NCBI GenBank assembly: GCA_947630285.1
Contig: CANRHD010000001.1
Span: 124,001 to 188,000, forward strand
Reading direction: 5' to 3'
DNA: 64,000 nt
Source: an uncultured Clostridia bacterium
GTDB taxonomy: Bacteria; Bacillota; Clostridia; Oscillospirales; Acutalibacteraceae
Shown here: one piece after another, positions 8,155-18,625 of the stretch
Layout of the letters: each line of letters starts with the position of its first letter
Numbering within the stretch: position 1 is the first letter of the stretch
Program-made: the position numbers and the translations under genes
The notes under the pieces: generated by a model
Databases searched by the model: none
Told to the model about the DNA's origin: nothing
The model's input: the letters and a program-made list of their open reading frames with translations, nothing else

Positions 8155-9555
8155 TTAATGCTCCGACGGGGCGGCACGCTCGGAGATAATATAATTATGT
8201 ATATCGTCGGCAAGCTTTCCGTAAATTTTAAACTTCTTTCTGAACACAATCAGCGAGGCAAAGAGGAACAGTATAGGTGCGCCGAATGCAAGCAGGCCTA
8301 TTCCCGTTTTGGTCGAAGGCGAAAACGCCCCTGCCCTGTTCTGCCTGTTATAATCCATAATCCACAGCGAACCGAACAGCACAACGGTCTGAATGGTGTA
8401 TGCCATCTTCTGCAAAAAGCCTTTCATTGAAAAGGTTATGCTTTCATTCCTTACGCCGTTTTTGTACTCACCGTAATCGACTATGTCCGCAAGGAATACA
8501 GTCTGCGAAACGAACATCGAGGAAATACCTATCGAGGCTATTATATAGCAAAAATCAAGCGCAACGGGCCATTTCAAAATTGCTCCGAAAACAAGCATCA
8601 GAGCATAGCCCGTCATAGAAAAGACAAGAGAGATAGTGTAGGTCGTTCTCTTTGTAAACCTCTGCGAAAGGACGGGCACAACCAACAGTCCGAGTATAGA
8701 GCCCACAGAGCCTATAGTGCCGAAAAGTGACTGCTTTGTTGAGTCGCCGATCACATTGGAAAAATAATATGTTGCGCTTGAGCTTGTGAGATACCAGCCG
8801 GCATTTGAGAGCATGGCGAAAATCATAAATACCACAAGCTGATCGTTTGACTTTATTACCTTAAAAATCTGCTTTAGGCTGAACTTCTGCTTCTCGTTAT
8901 ATACTACATTTGTCTCTTTGGTTGTAAGCACGCAGACAAGGGAAAACAGCACGAGGGCTATGCCGCATATCATCGCCCACCTTGAAAAGCCGGAGGCGGA
9001 ATATCCCTTGTCCGTTTTCTTTTCGAGGTCGCTTGAGAGCAAGGGGCAAATAATGGGCGTAAGTATTGAAATTATACCCTGCCCCAGACCCGAAAAAGTC
9101 CTTGCCACCGTGGCAACGAGGTTTCTCTCCTTTTCCTCGCTTGTAAAAGAGGGAACCATGGACCAGTACGGTATATCCGCCATGGTATTTGTCATTCCCC
9201 ATAAAATATACATCACGGCTATGTAAACGCACAGCTTCATTCCGCTCATTCCGAAAGAGGTGAAAAGCAGAGTAAGCACTACGGCGTTTGAAACCGCTCC
9301 TATTAAAATCCAAGGGCGGTACTTGCCGAACTTTGTTTTTGTATTGTCAACCACGGTGCCCATCATGGGGTCGTTTATGCCGTCCCAAATCCTTGCAATT
9401 GGCGTAAGTATAAGCAAAAACGCCTCGGATATATTGAGGACGCTTGAGAGGTAATAAGAGAGGAACGAGTAAAACAGGCCGTAGCTCAAATCAAGACCTA
9501 CAGCGCCTACGCCGTAACCCAATTTCCCCCTTATAAATTTTAACTGCTCTTTCAT
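8155..9555 (-). CDS. MFS transporter of the GPH family (MelB-like sugar:cation symporter)
   Basis: 466-residue, about 12-helix membrane transporter. GPH-family features include the N-terminal GYGVGAVGLDLSYGLFYSFLSYY segment region, DGINDPMMGTVVDNTKTKFGKYRPWI (the cation-site Asp and the loop 2-3 signature) and a central loop with KQIFKVIKSNDQL. Members import galactosides, xylosides or glucuronides with Na+ or H+; substrate is not predictable. Its ATG overlaps the stop of the upstream O-antigen-ligase-like gene by 4 bp (ATGA), so the two are translationally coupled. No glycosidase is next to it. Confidence 0.88.
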   Translation of the reverse strand: MKEQLKFIRGKLGYGVGAVGLDLSYGLFYSFLSYYLSSVLNISEAFLLILTPIARIWDGINDPMMGTVVDNTKTKFGKYRPWILIGAVSNAVVLTLLFTSFGMSGMKLCVYIAVMYILWGMTNTMADIPYWSMVPSFTSEEKERNLVATVARTFSGLGQGIISILTPIICPLLSSDLEKKTDKGYSASGFSRWAMICGIALVLFSLVCVLTTKETNVVYNEKQKFSLKQIFKVIKSNDQLVVFMIFAMLSNAGWYLTSSSATYYFSNVIGDSTKQSLFGTIGSVGSILGLLVVPVLSQRFTKRTTYTISLVFSMTGYALMLVFGAILKWPVALDFCYIIASIGISSMFVSQTVFLADIVDYGEYKNGVRNESITFSMKGFLQKMAYTIQTVVLFGSLWIMDYNRQNRAGAFSPSTKTGIGLLAFGAPILFLFASLIVFRKKFKIYGKLADDIHNYIISERAAPSEH

Positions 9556-10847
9556 TTTGTCTCTTCTCCCGCGGCGGAAATTTCAGCCTGAGACTTTTTT
9601 ACAAGCTTTGCCTCATTTCGCTTATACACCCTCTTGATTGCCGCTATACAGCCGAGAATGACGGCAAAATATATTATTTCCTTGACGGTACTCAGGGTGC
9701 TTTCAAAAATCGACATTGCCATAAGGCCCGTCAGCGACGAAAGGAAAGCTATAGTATATTTTTTGTACCACCCGTGTTTTCTGCTAAGGTAAAGTATATC
9801 GCTTATTATAACCACCGCAAACGAAGCGAATATAAGCGCTCCGATTATACCGCCCTCCGTTATTACCTCTATAATCAGGTTATGCGCATGGGAAAACTCA
9901 ACTCCCTTTGAAAGCAGATATTCGTTTACATTACTGCTTCCTGCGCCAAGTCCCAAAATCGGATGCTCCCTGAACGCCGCAAAGCACACCTTCCAAAGCT
10001 CAAATCTGTAATTTGTCGAAAGGTCCTCGCTTGCGGCAACTCCCCTGCGCTCAAACAGAACGGCAAGCAGTATCACCGCCACAACCAGCGCCGAGCCGGA
10101 CATAAACTTTGCCGGCTTCCTGCCTGCAAAGGAAAGCATCATAAACGACAGCACGACGGCAACTGCGGCGCCGCGCAAAAAGGTAAACATTATTCCGAAG
10201 AATATAAAAGCTCCGCCGATTACAGAGAGTATTCGGCGCTTCTTGTTTTTGGCGTAAAACGCACAGAATGCGGCAAGCGGAAAGGCCGTTACAAGGAAAG
10301 TGGCAAGCGCAAGCGGACTGTTAAAACAGCCCGAAGCCCTATCGACGGTTTCCTCGAAAAACACATTGTAACGCAATAAATTTAAAATGAGCGTATCCGC
10401 CTTTTCGTAAATCGGGCTTGGGAAGTACTCCGATTTACCTATCGCCATAAAGGTCATTTGCACAATGGCAACGGCGCTGTTCAACGCCGCCGTACCGATA
10501 TAGCAGAGCATAATGTTTTCGAGCCTGTCCCTCGAATCCGACATACTTGCCACAAGCAAAAATACGAGCAGGGCGCAAATCCAGGTGACGCCCGTCGCAA
10601 TGCTTGCAAGCTTAGCCTGTGCCCAAACTGCGCTCAAAAGCATAAATACGCTGTAAACCGCCATTGCCCTTGCAGTTCTGCCGGTGGTTATGGCTCTTCG
10701 CCTGTCCGGCTGCATCAAAAAATAAACCGCCAGCAATATTACGAAAATCAAAGCTATAAAGTCGGGCAAAAGGCTGCCGAACAAAATCGCTATGGTCAAC
10801 AATTTATAGTATATACTGTAATTCTTCTCTTTTAGATATTCAAGCAT
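9552..10847 (-). CDS. O-antigen ligase / Wzy-polymerase-like membrane protein
   Basis: 431-residue polytopic protein with about 11-12 membrane segments. The large extracytoplasmic loop holds GCFNSPLALATFL and the WaaL/Wzy-C hallmark GLGAGSSNVNEYLLSKGVEFSHAHNLIIEVITEGGIIG, with the conserved His-Asn context. Such proteins polymerise or ligate lipid-linked glycans at the outer face of the membrane; in a Gram-positive cell a polysaccharide or teichoic-acid-type glycan is likely, but the product is unknown. The ATG at 10847 is preceded by GGAGG with 9-nt spacing, so the upstream TTG at 10871 was not chosen. First gene of a two-gene operon with the GPH symporter. Confidence 0.82.
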   Translation of the reverse strand: MLEYLKEKNYSIYYKLLTIAILFGSLLPDFIALIFVILLAVYFLMQPDRRRAITTGRTARAMAVYSVFMLLSAVWAQAKLASIATGVTWICALLVFLLVASMSDSRDRLENIMLCYIGTAALNSAVAIVQMTFMAIGKSEYFPSPIYEKADTLILNLLRYNVFFEETVDRASGCFNSPLALATFLVTAFPLAAFCAFYAKNKKRRILSVIGGAFIFFGIMFTFLRGAAVAVVLSFMMLSFAGRKPAKFMSGSALVVAVILLAVLFERRGVAASEDLSTNYRFELWKVCFAAFREHPILGLGAGSSNVNEYLLSKGVEFSHAHNLIIEVITEGGIIGALIFASFAVVIISDILYLSRKHGWYKKYTIAFLSSLTGLMAMSIFESTLSTVKEIIYFAVILGCIAAIKRVYKRNEAKLVKKSQAEISAAGEETK

Positions 10848-10893
10848 AGCCGCTTTCCTCCGAAAACGCAAATAATTTACTCGTTATTGATAT

Positions 10894-10922
10894 ATAATAT
10901 CATATATTAGCAATAATTACAA
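10894..10922 (-). promoter_or_regulatory. Possible promoter of the Wzy-like/GPH operon
   Basis: Minus strand reads TTGTAA, 17 nt, TATTAT. The region is very AT-rich, so other registers are possible. Confidence 0.4.
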
Positions 10923-10997
10923 TATTATAAAATCACACTGATTTTATTTATTAAATAACCGTAAATATTACAAAATTATTAATTTTTCAAAAAAGGC

Positions 10998-11025
10998 TTG
11001 ATTTTTTCTATATATTGGTTAAAAT
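10998..11025 (+). promoter_or_regulatory. Predicted promoter of groESL
   Basis: TTGATT at 10998-11003, 16-nt spacer, TAAAAT at 11020-11025. The CIRCE operator follows at once and so covers the transcription start. Confidence 0.6.
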
Positions 11026-11030
11026 ATATA

Positions 11031-13038
<2,008 letters not shown>

Positions 13039-13056
13039 TACCGTAATTCAATAAAC

Positions 13057-13094
13057 AAAAAAGGCTTTATCGGTTAAATCCGGTAAAGCCTTTT
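13057..13094. terminator. Bidirectional terminator between groL and the TtcA-like gene
   Basis: AAAAGGCTTTA(T)C and G(G)TAAAGCCTTTT form the stem, with A/T runs on both sides, between convergent genes. Confidence 0.85.
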
Positions 13095-13124
13095 AGTTTG
13101 CAGAAAACTATAAATTACTTTCTT

Positions 13125-13865
13125 TTAAAATTTCTGTTCGTTATTTTTGCAAAGTCCCCATTGGCTTATATTGTCGGCCTGCATTGCGCCTATTATTTTT
13201 CTGCGAAGCTGCGGATAGTCGTTTTCAAGCCGCAAAATCAGCTCTTTAACGCTCTGCCTTTCGGTTGCCTTATCGGCAGGGCATTTGCTTTTTACTACGG
13301 GCAAATCGAGCCTTTTTGAAATGTTCGATATATCGTTTTCCGTTAAAAATATGAGAGGTCTGATTAAATAGAGCCCCTTGTTTGAAAGATATGAAACGGG
13401 CGAAAAACAGGCGACCCGTCCCCCGTTAAACAAATTCATTATAAAGGTTTCCGCCGCATCGTCGAGGTGATGCCCGAGCGCCACCTTGTTACAGCCGAGC
13501 TCCTTTGCCGTATCGTGCAAAATTCCCCTTCTCATTTTAGCGCACAGACTGCAAGGATTTTTTTCCTTTCTCTGCTCAAATATCAACTGCCACAGGTTCG
13601 TTTCCTTAACAAAATAATTCACCCCGAGCCCGTCGCAATAAGCTTTAATTTTGCTGAAATCGCCCTTTTCGCCGTTAAAGCGGTAATCGAGCGTTACTGC
13701 TGCAATATCGAATTTATAGGGGTAAAAACTGCGTATTTTCGCCAATGCGGTTAAAAGCGCAAGGGAATCCTTACCGCCGGAAACGCCGACGGCAATTTTA
13801 TCTCCGTCGGAAATCATACCGTACTTATCTATAGCCGCTCTCGTATAGCTTAAAAGCTTTTTCAT
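13125..13865 (-). CDS. TtcA-family PP-loop ATPase (tRNA thiolation-type)
   Basis: 246-residue N-type ATP pyrophosphatase. The PP-loop VGVSGGKDSLALL lies near residues 27-39, CSLCAKMRRG (the CxxC of TtcA that holds the Fe-S cluster) near 107-116, and GHHLDDAAETFIMNLF near 135-150. TtcA proteins thiolate C32 of tRNA; related clostridial proteins of this length may act on other tRNAs. A TTG sits directly before the ATG, but GGAAG spacing favours the ATG at 13865. Monocistronic, convergent with groL. Confidence 0.85.
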   Translation of the reverse strand: MKKLLSYTRAAIDKYGMISDGDKIAVGVSGGKDSLALLTALAKIRSFYPYKFDIAAVTLDYRFNGEKGDFSKIKAYCDGLGVNYFVKETNLWQLIFEQRKEKNPCSLCAKMRRGILHDTAKELGCNKVALGHHLDDAAETFIMNLFNGGRVACFSPVSYLSNKGLYLIRPLIFLTENDISNISKRLDLPVVKSKCPADKATERQSVKELILRLENDYPQLRRKIIGAMQADNISQWGLCKNNEQKF

Positions 13866-13933
13866 CAAATCACTTCCGCAGATATTTTACAGCAAATATA
13901 TGTTTATGTAAAGTAAAATCAAAGGCTGTTTTA

Positions 13934-13962
13934 TTGAATACGGGGCTGTTTTGTGATAAGAT
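13934..13962 (+). promoter_or_regulatory. Predicted promoter of the esterase gene
   Basis: TTGAAT (13934-13939), 17-nt spacer, TAAGAT (13957-13962) with an extended -10 TG. Confidence 0.6.
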
Positions 13963-13980
13963 AATTTAAAGGAGTGATAA

Positions 13981-14871
13981 ATGATGTTAAATTTAAGACC
14001 CCTGCTCTCAAAATATTGGAAAACTTTTGTCGAGGTAAGCGACCAAAAGAGAATTGACTCGCAGACCCCTCCTGAAAAAGTTAAGACGGTTGCGGATATT
14101 CCGTATATCGAGGACGGCAAAACCGAGCATTTGCTTGACATTTACTCCCCCGAAGAAAGCGTCGGCTTACTGCCTGTAATAATCGACATACACGGCGGAG
14201 GCTGGATGTACGGGACAAAGGAAATAAACAAATACTACAATATGACGCTCGCTTCAAAGGGTTATACGGTTTTCAGCATTAATTACACCCTTGTACCGCT
14301 TGCGGACATAGCCGTACAGCTTCGTGAATGTATGCTCGCCTTTTCTTGGATAAAGGAACACGCAGAGGAATACGGCGGCGATTTAAGCAGGCTGTATGTT
14401 ACCGGCGACTCGGCAGGCGGATTTTTGGCGGCGTTCTCAACGCTTTTGAACAATTCGCAGGCGCTCAGAGAAATATACGATACCGTTTCGCCCGGCATCG
14501 ACATTAAGGGCGTATGCCTCACCTGCCCTGTTTGCTATATGGACGAAAAATCCGTTACGGGTATTTACACAAAGCAAATATTGGGAAGCGAATACAAGAG
14601 CAAAAAGTACAACGGCTATGTAAACCTTGACAGGGCCTTGGCGCTAAGCTCCATGCCTCCCGTTTACCTTATAACCTGCAAAGGCGATTTGCCGGCTAAA
14701 AAGGCCACATTTAAAGCGTATGAGGATTTACAGGACAACGGCGTAAAGTGCAAGCTGAAATATCTGCCCGACAAAAAGCTCGGCCATGTTTTTTGCATTG
14801 TAGACCCGTTCTCGCCCGTAAGCGACGGCGTAAACAACGATATGCTGAAATTTTTAAGGGACAATACATAA
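13981..14871 (+). CDS. Alpha/beta-hydrolase esterase (hormone-sensitive-lipase-like)
   Basis: 296-residue serine esterase without a signal peptide, so cytosolic. The oxyanion motif IDIHGGGWMYG lies near residues 64-74. The nucleophile elbow GDSAGG is near 142-147. A plausible Asp is in CKGDLP (about 237) and the His in KLGHVF (about 263). Substrates are probably short-chain esters, perhaps acetylated sugars, but this cannot be fixed from sequence. AAAGGAG precedes ATGATG. Monocistronic; its terminator hairpin (14907-14938) is duplicated around repeat element copy 2. Confidence 0.85.
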   Translation: MMLNLRPLLSKYWKTFVEVSDQKRIDSQTPPEKVKTVADIPYIEDGKTEHLLDIYSPEESVGLLPVIIDIHGGGWMYGTKEINKYYNMTLASKGYTVFSINYTLVPLADIAVQLRECMLAFSWIKEHAEEYGGDLSRLYVTGDSAGGFLAAFSTLLNNSQALREIYDTVSPGIDIKGVCLTCPVCYMDEKSVTGIYTKQILGSEYKSKKYNGYVNLDRALALSSMPPVYLITCKGDLPAKKATFKAYEDLQDNGVKCKLKYLPDKKLGHVFCIVDPFSPVSDGVNNDMLKFLRDNT

Positions 14872-14906
14872 GAGCCTGCGTGAAGCGGCGTGTGTTCGAT
14901 AACTAA

Positions 14907-14938
14907 AAACTGCCCTCGTACTTATACGGGAGCAGTTT
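14907..14938 (+). terminator. Terminator hairpin after the esterase gene (left copy of a duplicated terminator)
   Basis: AAACTGC.C.CGTA pairs with TACGGGAGCAGTTT around an ACTTA loop, with a TTT tail. 30 bp of it (14909-14938) recur at 15201-15230 with one mismatch. Confidence 0.75.
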
Positions 14939-15200
14939 CGGTGTGTAGAAAAAGTATGTATCACTTGGCAATAAGCACAAAAGGAGTAAGATTATGGTGA
15001 ACCCCCGGCGAGGGTTCCCCACCGCAAAACAGCCCACCGGGCTATTTTGCGCCCCTCCTGCGCTCTTTGAAGTACAGGTGTTTCGCAGTCTGCGGACTGC
15101 GCCGGGGGCGTTGCCCCTCGACCCCACCGTCTTTTTGAAAAAAGACGGACAAAAACTTTTAGACATTTTGCTATCGCAAAACAGTTTATCTACAGGCTGA
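14939..15200 (-). mobile_element. Palindrome-rich MITE-like element, copy 2 (262 bp, flanked by 30-bp direct repeats)
   Basis: Reverse-orientation relative of the element at 7838-8100. Its right end is TCTACAGGCTGAA, the inverse complement of the copy-1 end TTCAGCCTGTAGA; its left end is the diverged TTTCGGTGTGTAGA. Internal hairpins are kept. The long GGT-loop stem (about 15029-15054) differs from copy 1 by two compensatory pairs, A-T to C-G and T-A to C-G. CCGTCTTTTT/AAAAAGACGG (15127-15148) replaces a shorter stem in copy 1. Flanked by direct repeats 14909-14938 and 15201-15230. Lies between the convergent esterase and GH3 genes. Confidence 0.75.
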
Positions 15201-15230
15201 ACTGCCCCCGTACTTATACGGGAGCAGTTT
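15201..15230. repeat. Right direct repeat of element copy 2 (duplicated terminator)
   Basis: 30 bp identical to 14909-14938 but for one T-to-C change. It keeps the hairpin ACTGCCCCCGTA/TACGGGAGCAGT with TTTTT on the + side. It stands 20 bp from the stop of the convergent GH3 gene. Confidence 0.85.
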
Positions 15231-15250
15231 TTATTGTATATCGTTTAATT

Positions 15251-17983
15251 TCAGTCCTCTTTTTTCTTCTTTGAGAACTTATACGCCGCAGGGATAACGG
15301 CCGCCGCAGTAATTACCGCACAGACCGCACCGATTATCGGAACGGCTTTTGAGCCGGTTGAGGGGTTGTTTAATTTTTCCGAAGAATTGCCCTGAGTAGT
15401 TGTTTCAGTATTGTTTTTATCCGTCTGATTTTCGGTATTTTCCGAATTTTCACCGGGAGCGTTTCCGGGATTACTTACGACAAGCCCCTTATTTCCCGTG
15501 ACCGCCGTCGGGTCAAACGCCCTTGTCGCCATTTTAACCCTGCAAAGGTCGTATGTGCAAAGCCTTAATGCGTTGCCGAAGCCTATGGGGTCTTTTTCAT
15601 AGGTCTGCTTCATATTTGTTGTCATTTGTATTTTCTCGGCAAAGTACCAAAGGCTTGTGAGGCAGGCGTCGTTCCTTGCGTAAACCGCAAGCACGGGGTC
15701 CATATAGTTTGCACCCGTTACATTGATATAGGCGTCGGAGACAACAAAGCCGTCAAATCCCCATTCGTTGCGAAGCAAATCGATGAGAAGCTCCGGACAG
15801 CCGCTGCACCATTTATCGCCCAATCTGTTGTAAGCGGACATAATGCCCTTTGCGCCGCCCTCTTTAACGGCTATTTCAAACGGCTCGCAGTAAAGCTCAC
15901 GCATCGCCTGCTCGTTTACCCAAGTGAAAAGTCCCCTTGTCTGCCTGTTTGTTTCCTGGTCGTTGCAAACAAAGTGCTTAACCGTTACAACGACCTTGTG
16001 GCTCTGTACTCCCTTTGTAACGGCGGAAGCCATTTTGCCGGAAAGGAGCGGATCCTCGGAATAATACTCAAAGTTTCTGCCGCCCATGGGATTCCTGTGA
16101 AGATTACATGCCGGAGCATACCAAATATTAGTGCCTATGCCGTTGCACTCCCTGCCTATAGAGTCGCCGTAAGCCCTTGCAAGACTGTCGTTCCATGAGC
16201 TTGCAAGGCAAACCGCCGCAGGATATGCAACGCCCGAATCCTTATAAAGAAGCCCTCCCGAGCCTTTAACCATTGCCGGGCCGTCGTTATCAACGGTTTC
16301 GGGTACGCCGAGGCGTTCAAGGCCAAGGGTTTTGTATCCGCTTTCGCAAATCATATCAATCATTTCGTCAACGGTGAACTGGTCAAGGAATTTGTCCCAG
16401 AGGGTCGGATCGGCGTTTACATCGGCAAGCATAATATTGCCGTCGCCGTAAACGACGCCTGTTTTCGGAACGGTTCCCTGCGCAGTCGCTTCGGGTCTTG
16501 TATCGCAGTTTTTAACGCTGTCGGGCGCATTGTAATTCTGCGGCGCAGAGGTTGTGCCGGAAGCGTCCGAACGGGAAAGATAATTCAAATCGCCCTCGGC
16601 ATAGGGGAAAAGATTTTTAATTTCCGTACCCGTTACATCGTCGTTCTTTATCACCTTGGTTTGAGCCAAATTGTATGTATAGGTTTTGTCCTCAAAGGTT
16701 TTAACATCGTGGCCTACCCTGATTATATAGTCGCCCTTTTCAAGCACCCACGCCTGTGCGCCCTTATAATCATAGGACGCCATATCGTCGATTTTAAAAG
16801 AAACATTGACCGTACAGCTTTCGCCGGGAGCTATGGTATCGGTTTTGGCATAACCGGCAAGCTCTATGGCGCTCTTTTCAATTCCGCCCTGATAGTACGG
16901 AGCGGAGAAATAAACCTCGACAACATCTTTGCCGGCAACGCCGCCGGTATTGGTAACAGTTACATCAACGGAAATTTTACCGTTTTCGACCTTGTAATCG
17001 CCTATATCCCAGTCAAAGTCGGTATATGAAAGACCGTATCCGAAAGGATACATAACCCTGTCGGGAGCAAAGGTTTCAAAATACCTGTAGCCTACATAAA
17101 TGCCCTCTTCGTAATTTACAAAATACCTGAAGAGCTGGTCGGAATATTGGAAATTTCCGAAATTGGCGGTTGTGGGATAATCCGTAATATCATAAGCTAT
17201 GGTGTCGGTAAGCTTACCCGAGGGGCAAATTTCGCCCGTGAGAATTTTGCCTACGGAGTCCGCCCCGACCTCGCCCGTTGTCCAAACAAGCATAGCGGCC
17301 GTTACATTCTCGTAGTCCTCGAGAAAATCCATCTGAAGTATGTTGCAGGTGTTAAAAATAAGTATAACCTTATCAAAATTGTCGTTAAGGGTTGAAATTA
17401 ATTCTCTTTCCGTGTCGGAAATTTTTATATCCTCGACGGAGACATCGGACATTTCGGCGCCCGTTCTTGTGATAACGAAAATTGCCGTGTCCGAAAACTT
17501 TTTGGCGTTTTCAAGAACGCTTCTGCCAATCTCGGAGGCAGGCAATTCCTCGGCAATACTGCCGTTTATCATCTGCAAGAGCATATCTACAAGTCCCTGA
17601 CCGGTTTCGGCTATGGAGTGCTGAGTTCCCCACTCCATATACATTTTAAGCAGTTCCTCGTTAAATTCTATGCCGGCGTTGCCAAGCGCAGTGTAAAAAT
17701 CAACAGCCCCGTCGGATACAACGGAGCCTGAACCGCCTCCGCCTATTGCAAAGTTTACAGAGCCCATGCCGAATACATTGACCTTTTTCTCCGTCAGCGG
17801 CAGGGTGTTGCGGTCGTTTTTAAGCAAAACGACGCCCTCTGCCTCCATCTGCTTAGCAATTTTTCTTGCAGATTCCGCCGCCTCCTTGGAGTAGTCGCCG
17901 GAAACTGCCGCCGCACAAACCGTGCAGGAAAACAGCATAACCAAAACAAGCAAAACGCTTATTATTCTTTTGAACTTAAACAT
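15251..17983 (-). CDS. Glycoside hydrolase family 3 beta-glucosidase-type enzyme, permuted domain order, surface-anchored
   Basis: 910-residue exported enzyme. After a signal peptide (about 1-27) comes the GH3 C-domain (EAEGVVLLKNDRNTLPL), then the fibronectin-III-like domain, and only then the catalytic TIM barrel (LGLERLGVPETVDNDGP to VKHFVCNDQETNR). The nucleophile is in GFVVSDAYI near residue 749. This swapped order is known from some rumen and gut clostridial beta-glucosidases. The C-terminus has a Thr/Asn-rich linker, NPSTG, a hydrophobic stretch and KKKKED, like a sortase signal. The ATG at 17983 follows GGGAGG; a TTG at 18001 is less likely. The usual SDW is SDA here. Confidence 0.9.
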   Translation of the reverse strand: MFKFKRIISVLLVLVMLFSCTVCAAAVSGDYSKEAAESARKIAKQMEAEGVVLLKNDRNTLPLTEKKVNVFGMGSVNFAIGGGGSGSVVSDGAVDFYTALGNAGIEFNEELLKMYMEWGTQHSIAETGQGLVDMLLQMINGSIAEELPASEIGRSVLENAKKFSDTAIFVITRTGAEMSDVSVEDIKISDTERELISTLNDNFDKVILIFNTCNILQMDFLEDYENVTAAMLVWTTGEVGADSVGKILTGEICPSGKLTDTIAYDITDYPTTANFGNFQYSDQLFRYFVNYEEGIYVGYRYFETFAPDRVMYPFGYGLSYTDFDWDIGDYKVENGKISVDVTVTNTGGVAGKDVVEVYFSAPYYQGGIEKSAIELAGYAKTDTIAPGESCTVNVSFKIDDMASYDYKGAQAWVLEKGDYIIRVGHDVKTFEDKTYTYNLAQTKVIKNDDVTGTEIKNLFPYAEGDLNYLSRSDASGTTSAPQNYNAPDSVKNCDTRPEATAQGTVPKTGVVYGDGNIMLADVNADPTLWDKFLDQFTVDEMIDMICESGYKTLGLERLGVPETVDNDGPAMVKGSGGLLYKDSGVAYPAAVCLASSWNDSLARAYGDSIGRECNGIGTNIWYAPACNLHRNPMGGRNFEYYSEDPLLSGKMASAVTKGVQSHKVVVTVKHFVCNDQETNRQTRGLFTWVNEQAMRELYCEPFEIAVKEGGAKGIMSAYNRLGDKWCSGCPELLIDLLRNEWGFDGFVVSDAYINVTGANYMDPVLAVYARNDACLTSLWYFAEKIQMTTNMKQTYEKDPIGFGNALRLCTYDLCRVKMATRAFDPTAVTGNKGLVVSNPGNAPGENSENTENQTDKNNTETTTQGNSSEKLNNPSTGSKAVPIIGAVCAVITAAAVIPAAYKFSKKKKED

Positions 17984-18171
17984 TTCAACTTTTCCTCCCA
18001 AATACTATTTCAAAATAATAATAACAGCTTTTTACAAAAAACAACAGTAAAAAAACAAAGAGTTTTTTAATTTCAGCATTTTAGATAAAGCAAAAGTGAA
18101 TATTTGATTATTTTGACTAAGGAAAAACGCCGCCGTACTTGTTTTAAAATGTCCGGCCGTGCGACGCAGGC

Positions 18172-18203
18172 AAAAAATCAGCCCCACACAAGCTGTGTGA
18201 GGC
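18172..18203 (-). terminator. Terminator of the zinc-ribbon gene
   Basis: GCC(C)CACAC/GTGTG(A)GGC stem at 18181-18203, with a T-run on the minus strand (18172-18178). Confidence 0.75.
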
Positions 18204-18249
18204 GTCTTTCTTTGGCATAATATATAAGTAAAATTATTTTCGCTTATGC

Positions 18250-18537
18250 TTATGCGTTTTCTTCCTCTTCCTTCATCTTTGCAAAGCATTCGCTGCAATA
18301 AACAGGTCTGTCGTCTCTGGGCTGAAAAGGAATTTTTGCTTCCCCTCCGCAGTTAGCGCAAACAGCAGTATATAACTGCCTTTCACCCCTGAGGGCATTC
18401 TTTCTTGCATCACGGCAGGCTTTACATCTCTGCGGCTCGTTTACAAAGCCTTTTTCTGCGTAAAACTCCTGCTCACCCGCTGTGAAAACAAATTCGTTTC
18501 CGCACTCTTTGCATGTAAGGGTCTTGTCTTCGTACAT
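18250..18537 (-). CDS. Small zinc-ribbon protein with two double-CxxC motifs
   Basis: 95-residue protein with two treble-clef-like pairs: CKECG ... CKAC in the first half and CANCG ... CSEC in the second. Probable zinc-ribbon domains of this kind are common as small clostridial proteins of unknown role. The ATG at 18537 follows GAGGT; the ORF is open further upstream, but that part overlaps the sigma-factor gene and lacks a ribosome-binding site. Directly downstream of the sigma factor (89-bp gap), it may share its transcript. Confidence 0.8.
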   Translation of the reverse strand: MYEDKTLTCKECGNEFVFTAGEQEFYAEKGFVNEPQRCKACRDARKNALRGERQLYTAVCANCGGEAKIPFQPRDDRPVYCSECFAKMKEEEENA

Positions 18538-18625
18538 TTTAGTAACCTCGCAACATAAAAATATTTTTACCCCTAACGGATTTGCACCGTTACAAATTAA
18601 TGTTCTCCTGATGAGAAGGGCATTT

